A DNA stretch of 6,553 nucleotides from Deltaproteobacteria bacterium (GTDB taxonomy: Bacteria > Desulfobacterota > DSM-4660 > Desulfatiglandales > HGW-15), in contig CP070840.1 of the NCBI GenBank assembly GCA_020342025.1, positions 789,237 to 795,789 on the forward strand, written 5' to 3'. The notes beneath the pieces were generated by a model. The model was not told where the DNA came from. It worked only from the letters and a program-made list of their open reading frames with translations, and did not search any database. This document shows positions 1 to 4,605 of the stretch, one piece after another. Position 1 is the stretch's first letter. Every line of letters starts with the position of its first letter. Both the position numbers and the translations under genes were made by a program.

Positions 1-486
1 AAGGAAAGCGGCGCGGCCCTCTGGCTGGCCCAAACATTTCTGCAAATTCTCGGATACGTGGGAATGAGTCAAGGTTTAGGCCTGTGGATTGGGCTTTCCG
101 GCCTTTCCGGTTTGATGACCAATTTTATGTCTGATGCGGGAACCACTGCCCTGCTGGGACCCATCGTCATACCCATGGGGATCATGACCGGCGTGGCAGG
201 CGAGCCCTGGGCGGTGGGTCTGGCCGTGGCCTTTGCCACCTCATTTGCCCACTTCCTGATCGTGGGGACTCCCAATAATGCCAATGTATACGGCCTGGGT
301 GTCTACCCCGATACGGGCGAGAAGATGATTCATCCCATGGATTTCGTGAAATATGGCTTTCTACTCTGGGTCCTTTCAATGGCCGTGGTCTGGATACTCG
401 GGTTCTTGGTCGTTTACAATATCGTGGGATTTCCTGAAGGGATTCTTGAGACTGCCAGGGGTGTCCTGGAGGCTGGCGCCCGATAA
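1..486 (+). CDS. SLC13/DASS-family anion permease, C-terminal 161 residues (5' end outside window)
   Basis: The reading frame is open from base 1 and ends at TAA 484-486, so this is the end of a longer integral membrane transporter. The fragment is very hydrophobic, with membrane segments near residues 24-40, 47-64, 70-88 and 116-141. Two features point to the divalent-anion:sodium symporter (SLC13/DASS) superfamily: a re-entrant-loop motif TNFMSDAGTTALLGPI around residues 40-55, in the place of the SNT motif of family members such as INDY, and IVGTPNNANVYG around 87-98. Known relatives take up dicarboxylates, sulfate or other anions with sodium; the substrate here cannot be read from the fragment. 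The SNT position reads SDA, which I believe recurs in a bacterial subfamily. The short tail after the last helix is probably a normal C-terminus. A 46-nt gap separates it from the zinc-ribbon gene, so cotranscription is possible. Family is fairly sure, substrate unknown. Confidence 0.8.
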   Translation, partial: KESGAALWLAQTFLQILGYVGMSQGLGLWIGLSGLSGLMTNFMSDAGTTALLGPIVIPMGIMTGVAGEPWAVGLAVAFATSFAHFLIVGTPNNANVYGLGVYPDTGEKMIHPMDFVKYGFLLWVLSMAVVWILGFLVVYNIVGFPEGILETARGVLEAGAR

Positions 487-532
487 GTCCATCTCAATAT
501 TGCGAAATCGTGTTCTGTAAAAGGAGGTTATA

Positions 533-835
533 ATGCCCCAGTGCAAAAAGTGCGGAAAGAAAGGCCTTTTTCTGAAGATCGAAGAGGATACGGGGATGTG
601 TCTTTCCTGTAATGAGGACTTTGCCAAGGAAGGGAAGACTCTGACAGAGAAGATCATCGAGGCCAAGAACAAGGCCAGGACGGCCAAACATCCTGAAGGA
701 GTCGTCAAATTTTCCAGGTTAGTGGTGGAGTTTGGAAACGAGTTGCTCGCCCTGCACCAGGCGTATAACCTGGAGCCAAGTCAAGAGTTAGTGGACCTGA
801 TCGAGACCCACAAAAAGTTCGGAGAAGAGGCCTAA
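533..835 (+). CDS. Small C4 zinc-ribbon protein of unknown function (100 aa)
   Basis: The start ATG is preceded by a strong Shine-Dalgarno, AAGGAGGT at 521-528, five bases from its core to the start. The N-terminus carries two CxxC knuckles, Cys4/Cys7 and Cys23/Cys26, fifteen residues apart, with the sequence CKKCGKKGLFLKI between them. This is a typical treble-clef or zinc-ribbon arrangement that should bind one zinc ion. The rest (about residues 35-100) is charged and predicted helical, rich in Lys and Glu, with no further cysteines, membrane segment or signal peptide, so a cytoplasmic protein is expected. Similar short CxxCGKKGLF knuckles occur at the N-termini of diverse hypothetical proteins, and I cannot name a function. 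It could bind nucleic acid or another protein. It sits between the permease and the CBS protein and may share a transcript with either. Confidence 0.8.
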   Translation: MPQCKKCGKKGLFLKIEEDTGMCLSCNEDFAKEGKTLTEKIIEAKNKARTAKHPEGVVKFSRLVVEFGNELLALHQAYNLEPSQELVDLIETHKKFGEEA

Positions 836-928
836 CAGTGGTCGGGTTATAGGTGAGGCTTAATGGATTTTTTAAAGCCCGGGGATTTAGTCTTACGATT
901 CATAAGTTCCATGACGAACTCATTCAGC

Positions 929-950
929 CTTCGGCTGAGCTCAGTCGAAG
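929..950. repeat. 22-nt palindrome centred on GAGCTC, upstream of the CBS gene
   Basis: Bases 929-939 pair with 940-950 over all eleven positions, with a single G-T pair (934/945), around the centre CTGAGCTCAG (935-944). An overlapping alternative hairpin exists: TCAGCC (924-929) pairs with GGCTGA (933-938) around a 3-nt loop, and the two folds exclude each other. A small 5-bp hairpin (AGTTC 905-909 with GAACT 916-920) lies just upstream. The palindrome ends six bases before the Shine-Dalgarno of the CBS gene. I recall a very similar CTTCGACTGAGCTCAG-type motif scattered through many bacterial genomes, so it may be a dispersed repeat rather than a local operator. Structure is seen; any function is inference. 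Confidence 0.6.
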
Positions 951-965
951 CCCTTAGGAGGAGAT

Positions 966-1442
966 ATGGAAATGCGTAAGAAGGTGAAAGATCTGGTCAT
1001 TCCCCTGAGCGAATACCCCCATATGCCCTATTGGGCGACTCTGAAAGAGGCGATTGTCCAGCTTAATGTGGCCTATGAAACCGGTCACCATACGGTGCTG
1101 GTTTTTGATGAGGCGTACAAACTCGTGGGCATGCTGTCGCAGAAAGACATCCTGAGGGGATTGGAGCCAAAATTTGCACAGCACTACGAGGAGGGCGTGC
1201 CCATAGCTTGGGACGACCTGCTCAGGAGTGGGAGTGAAAAACGGCTCGCGCAGCCTATTAAGGCGTTTATGTCAGAGGTCACGGCCAAAATTGATGCCCA
1301 AGATAGCATCCTGAAGGTTTCTCACATGATGCTGCAGGAGGACGCCTATCTCCTGCCCGTCATGCAAGGGGAAAAGCTCATTGGTGTTGTGCGCATGGGA
1401 GATCTGTTTCAAGAAATAACGAAAGCTGTTTTGGAGTCCTAG
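966..1442 (+). CDS. Stand-alone CBS-domain-pair protein (158 aa)
   Basis: The protein is little more than a CBS pair (Bateman module). The first motif spans about residues 6-66, including HHTVLVFDEAYKLVGMLSQKDILRG. The second spans about 97-155, including DAYLLPVMQGEKLIGVVRMGDLF. A 30-residue linker, rich in charge and containing YEEGVPIAWDDLL, joins them. Each motif shows the expected pattern of strand, G-x-hydrophobic turn and closing D-(I/L)-(L/F) helix. No membrane segment or fused enzyme is seen. CBS pairs commonly bind adenine nucleotides (AMP, ADP, ATP or SAM) and regulate a partner, so a cytoplasmic energy or metabolite sensor is the likely role; ligand and partner are unknown. AGGAGG at 956-961 supports initiation here. 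ATG 966 lies four bases from it and the in-frame ATG 972 ten bases away, so the start could be two codons later. An intrinsic terminator follows 75 nt after the stop. Confidence 0.88.
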   Translation: MEMRKKVKDLVIPLSEYPHMPYWATLKEAIVQLNVAYETGHHTVLVFDEAYKLVGMLSQKDILRGLEPKFAQHYEEGVPIAWDDLLRSGSEKRLAQPIKAFMSEVTAKIDAQDSILKVSHMMLQEDAYLLPVMQGEKLIGVVRMGDLFQEITKAVLES

Positions 1443-1516
1443 CCCGGATGGAGCAAAAAGGATACTTTGAGATGGAATTCAGGAACGCCCTCTCGGCATA
1501 GAGAAGTCTAGCCTAT

Positions 1517-1568
1517 AAAAACCCTGCCCCCGCGCGTCCCGCTGACGTGAGAACCGGGCAGGGTTTTT
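1517..1568 (+). terminator. Strong intrinsic terminator with a nested second hairpin
   Basis: AAAAACCCTGCCC (1517-1529) pairs perfectly with GGGCAGGGTTTTT (1556-1568): an eight-pair GC-rich core extended by A-T pairs, then one more T and a G. The 26-nt interior can form a second stem, CGCGTC (1533-1538) with GACGTG (1544-1549), around a 5-nt loop. The A-tract on the left arm gives a matching U-tract on the opposite strand, so it could also stop leftward transcription. It lies 75 nt after the CBS gene and ends the upstream transcript. Confidence 0.9.
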
Positions 1569-1598
1569 TGTTTCAGTGCTCCTCCGGGCCAATTTAGG

Positions 1599-1626
1599 TT
1601 GATTTATGTTTCTTATGTACTAAAAT
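1599..1626 (+). promoter_or_regulatory. Probable sigma70-type promoter of the dikinase-like gene
   Basis: TTGATT (1599-1604) matches the -35 consensus TTGACA at four of six positions, and TAAAAT (1621-1626) matches the -10 TATAAT at five of six, with a 16-nt spacer. It lies after the terminator at 1517-1568 and before the next start, exactly where a promoter is needed. Transcription would begin near 1633, giving a leader of about 45 nt. This is consensus matching only. Confidence 0.5.
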
Positions 1627-1677
1627 GGGATTAAAGCTAACGAGATTCGCCTTTCATCCTGAAAGAAATTAAGCAAC

Positions 1678-4284
1678 ATGTCACCACCAAAGGTTTTTCA
1701 TTCCGTGTTTGATTTTTTCAGTAAGCGAAGGGAGCAAAAGGCCCTTAGGGGCGAGGACGACAAGGCCCTTTTCGTACAACGGTACAAGGCTTTTCGCCAA
1801 GTCCTTAACGCCAACAATGAAGTGCTCCTGGCCATGGCCGATATGCAGGAGAAGGCAAGCGGGGCATTCATTTTCGACAAAGCCTATGTCCAGTCCTCCT
1901 ATGACACTGTGTCAAACGGGATAAGAAGAATCATCGAAAACCTGAATGAGTTGGCCGACGGAAAATACAGGCACCTCAATGTTCCCTACCAGAAAACCGA
2001 TGCAGCGATTCGCAGTCACCTTGCTACCAGGGTGACAATCCCGAAAACGGATTATGTCATCTCACTCCGAGATCTCAAAAAAGAGGACGTGGCCGCCGCT
2101 GGCGGAAAATGCTTCCACCTGGGAGAGCTTGGAAATGTCTTGGGCCTCCCTGTTCCTCACGGCTTTGTCATTACCACCTATGCTTACCAGAGCTTCGTGC
2201 AGCATAATCAGATTCAGGACCTTTTGAAGGAAAAAACGGAAAAGCTGGATATCCGAGACTACGAAGCTTTGCAGGTGGCAAGCAAGGAAATGCAAGAACT
2301 GGTTACAGAAAGTGAAATTCCAGAAGAGCTTGAAACTGCACTTCTGAATGCATACAGCGCCCTATGTGAAGAGGCCATGCGTGATGATCTGATGGTTGCT
2401 GTGCGAAGCAGTGCTCTCCACGAAGACATAATGGCCAGCTTTGCCGGACAGTATGCAACTTTCTTGAATGTGCCTGTTCATGACCTTCTGACCCAATACA
2501 AGAATGTATTGGCAAGCCAGTTCACTCCCCGAGCCCTGCTCTATTATAGGGAAAAAGGATTCGCGATTGAAGAAATGGCCATGGCGGTGGGCATACTTGC
2601 CATGGTGGAGGCCAAGACCAGTGGTATTCTTTATTCCCATGATCCTACCAACCCAAAAGAAGACGTGATTATGATTAATGCCATATGGGGTCTTGGAGCC
2701 TATGCGGTGGGAGGTAGGGTGCCCACGACCAACTACAGGGTCTCGGGAGAGACAGGAAAAAACCTCTCAGATGAAGCCCTAAGCTGCCAAGACGTGATGC
2801 TGGTTATGGACACAGAATCTGGAACCAAGGAGGTGCCCGTACCGGATGAATTACATTCCAAACCATGCTTGACGGATGAGCAGATTTCGGAGCTTGCATC
2901 CATTGCCCGACGGGTGGAAGCCCACTTTGGACAACCCCAGGACATGGAATGGGCCATAGATCCAGGTGGACATCTCTATTTCTTGCAGACCAGACCACTG
3001 CATTTGACCGCTCAGATCAGCCCCATCGGTGAAAGACGACCAAGCCTGGCCAAAGGCCACAAGATTCTTTTGGATAAAGGAACCATTGTCTGTCGCGGCG
3101 TCGGCGCAGGCCCTGTCCACGTGGTTCAGCGAGAGGAGGATTTGATTGACTTTCCTGAAGGCGCTGTCATGGTGATAAGACACACGCATCCTGAGTTTGC
3201 TGCCGTGCTGGAAAAGACCTCTGCCGTTATATCCGACATTGGAACGACCCTTGGGCACCTTGCCACGGTGGCCAGGGAATACCGTGTGCCCGCTATCTTT
3301 GGCACTGAGAAAGCCACCCAGGTTCTGAATAACGGGATGCAGGTCACGGTGGATGCCGTGTATGCCAATGTCTACGAAGGGATCGTGGAGGAGATGCTTC
3401 GTGAAAAGGGGAAGGAGAATGACTTTGAAGGATCCCCTGCTTTGAAGCAACTCCGAGAAATTCTAAAAATGATCACTCCTCTGAATCTGACGGATCCAAG
3501 AAGCCCGCAATTTTCTCCCAAGGGGTGTAAAACACTTCATGATATCACCAGGTTTGCTCATGAAGTGGCCATGCGAGCTATTTTTGAACTGAGCAAAGAG
3601 AGTCATTTTGCGGAGAGGTCCTCGAAGCAACTGGTCTCAGGAGTCCCCCTGAAATGGTGGGTCATTGACCTGGAAGACGGTATCAGAAAAGGCGTCAAAG
3701 GCAAAAAGGTCAAACCCGAAGAGCTGACATCCGTTCCCATGCAGGCACTGTGGGAGGGTATGACGGCCCTGCCCTGGAAGGGCCCCCCTCCCGTGGATGC
3801 CAAAGGGTTTATGTCGGTGATGCTGTCCGCCACAACGGATCCCAGCATCGACCCTTCTGTGGGAAGGCGGTTTGCCGATAAGAACTATATTATTGTTGCC
3901 AAAAACTTTTGCAATGTAAGTACGCGTTTGGGGTTTCATTTCTCCACCATTGAAGCTTACGTGGGGGAGGAGGAAAACCAGAATTATATCAGCCTCGTAT
4001 ACACGGGAGGTGGCGCTGATGAGGGACGCAAAGGGCGTAGGGCCGCTCTTATTTCAAGACTCCTTGAGAAATATGATTTCCGCGTGGAAAAAAGGGAAGA
4101 CACGATATTTGCCCGCATCGAAGGGCACAAACGGCCTTTATTGGAAGATCGACTTAAAGTCCTCGGCCACATCATTGTCCACACCCGGCAAATGGATATG
4201 GTCATGTACAATGACGCCATGGTGGAATGGTATTATAAAGACATGTTGAAGGGGATCGAGTCTTTTGTGGAAATATCCCATTAA
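1678..4284 (+). CDS. PEP synthase/PPDK-like phosphotransferase lacking the PEP-pyruvate barrel (868 aa)
   Basis: ATG 1678 is the first start after an in-frame TGA at 1660-1662; its Shine-Dalgarno is weak. Residues 1-120 form a helical, charged N-terminal region. A PPDK_N ATP-grasp domain covers about 125-445: GGK (Lys144), LPVPHGFVITT, AVRSSALHED (Arg243), SFAGQYATFLNV, MVEAKTSGILYSHDP (Glu311), QDMEWAID (Glu424) and FLQTRPL (Gln437, Arg439). A swivelling phosphohistidine domain follows at about 465-570, with GTTLGHLATVAREY carrying the likely catalytic His527. Together these should move phosphate from ATP to His527. Canonical PEP synthase (E. coli PpsA, 792 aa) ends in a TIM barrel that binds pyruvate/PEP; I see no trace of it, nor of its GTND-type motif. 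Residues 600-868 are an unassigned region with a glycine-rich YTGGGADEGRKGRR stretch (775-788). The final acceptor is therefore unknown. Automatic naming as pyruvate, water dikinase would be an over-call. Cytoplasmic, apparently monocistronic. Confidence 0.88.
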   Translation: MSPPKVFHSVFDFFSKRREQKALRGEDDKALFVQRYKAFRQVLNANNEVLLAMADMQEKASGAFIFDKAYVQSSYDTVSNGIRRIIENLNELADGKYRHLNVPYQKTDAAIRSHLATRVTIPKTDYVISLRDLKKEDVAAAGGKCFHLGELGNVLGLPVPHGFVITTYAYQSFVQHNQIQDLLKEKTEKLDIRDYEALQVASKEMQELVTESEIPEELETALLNAYSALCEEAMRDDLMVAVRSSALHEDIMASFAGQYATFLNVPVHDLLTQYKNVLASQFTPRALLYYREKGFAIEEMAMAVGILAMVEAKTSGILYSHDPTNPKEDVIMINAIWGLGAYAVGGRVPTTNYRVSGETGKNLSDEALSCQDVMLVMDTESGTKEVPVPDELHSKPCLTDEQISELASIARRVEAHFGQPQDMEWAIDPGGHLYFLQTRPLHLTAQISPIGERRPSLAKGHKILLDKGTIVCRGVGAGPVHVVQREEDLIDFPEGAVMVIRHTHPEFAAVLEKTSAVISDIGTTLGHLATVAREYRVPAIFGTEKATQVLNNGMQVTVDAVYANVYEGIVEEMLREKGKENDFEGSPALKQLREILKMITPLNLTDPRSPQFSPKGCKTLHDITRFAHEVAMRAIFELSKESHFAERSSKQLVSGVPLKWWVIDLEDGIRKGVKGKKVKPEELTSVPMQALWEGMTALPWKGPPPVDAKGFMSVMLSATTDPSIDPSVGRRFADKNYIIVAKNFCNVSTRLGFHFSTIEAYVGEEENQNYISLVYTGGGADEGRKGRRAALISRLLEKYDFRVEKREDTIFARIEGHKRPLLEDRLKVLGHIIVHTRQMDMVMYNDAMVEWYYKDMLKGIESFVEISH

Positions 4285-4305
4285 AAAATGAGCTAAAAGG
4301 CCTAA

Positions 4306-4430
4306 GAGGCTGTCGGAAAACGCCCATCTGCTGCGTTACCTTCATCCCTCGTCACTGCGGCGTACTTCTATGTAGGCCTCGTTCCTCGGGATTTCCGAAG
4401 CCTTGCATAGGGACATTTTCCATCAGCCTC
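4306..4430. repeat. About 125-nt imperfect palindromic intergenic repeat
   Basis: The ends are inverted copies: GAGGCTGTCGGAAAA (4306-4320) against TTTTCCATCAGCCTC (4416-4430), pairing at 13 of 15 positions. Complementarity continues inwards in the same register, with ATCCC at 4344-4348 facing GGGAT at 4388-4392, and weaker pairing between; the centre is near 4368. There is no reading frame of note and no U-tract, so it is not a standard terminator, though the transcript should fold into a long hairpin. I recall closely similar CATCTGCTGCGTT...CTGCGGCGTAC elements in multiple copies in Desulfobacterota genomes. A MITE-like or REP-like element is the best guess. It begins 21 nt after the dikinase stop. 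Confidence 0.65.
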
Positions 4431-4605
4431 TCAGAATCCGGTTTTTCGATAGTCTCTGAAGCATCTGAAGTGACTTGAAGTTTTTTGTCTTGATGAGCCT
4501 AATGTGTGCCCAAAACAATACCTAAAGGTTAAGACGGCTTTTCATATTCTAACTTTAGTTCACTTTAGCTCACTTTAGGCACATATTTACTTTGGGAGAT
4601 ACACC
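4431..4605 (+). other. Upstream region of the sensor kinase gene
   Basis: This AT-rich stretch has no gene. It holds three loosely spaced TGAAG pentamers (4457-4461, 4466-4470, 4476-4480), a weak promoter-like pair (TTGAAG 4475-4480 and CCTAAT 4498-4503, 17-nt spacer, four of six matches each), a CCTAAAG box (4521-4527) and the ACTTTAG array. GGGAG at 4594-4598 serves as Shine-Dalgarno, seven bases before the TTG start of the kinase. The promoter position is not certain. Confidence 0.4.
4551..4580 (+). repeat. Three tandem 10-bp repeats with ACTTTAG core
   Basis: ACTTTAG occurs at 4552-4558, 4562-4568 and 4572-4578, each inside a 10-base unit (AACTTTAGTT, CACTTTAGCT, CACTTTAGGC). The spacing is exactly ten bases, so the boxes lie on nearly the same face of the helix. 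An inverted CCTAAAG at 4521-4527 mirrors CTTTAGG at 4573-4579. The array ends 25 nt before the kinase start. Phased direct repeats of this kind are typical of binding sites for dimeric or oligomeric regulators; which protein binds is unknown. Confidence 0.6.

Noticed and set aside
2851..3450. 199-residue open frame on the minus strand
   Set aside because: It lies entirely antisense to the ATP-grasp and phosphohistidine domains of the dikinase-like gene, whose motifs are intact, and shows no recognisable domain.
4299..4310. Possible terminator right after the dikinase gene (GCCT-AAG-AGGC)
   Set aside because: The stem is only four base pairs, has no U-tract, and overlaps the end of the longer palindromic repeat.
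4577..4592. Possible sigma54 promoter (GGCAC at 4578-4582)
   Set aside because: Only the -24 half resembles the consensus; the -12 position lacks GC at the required distance, and transcription would start almost on the start codon.
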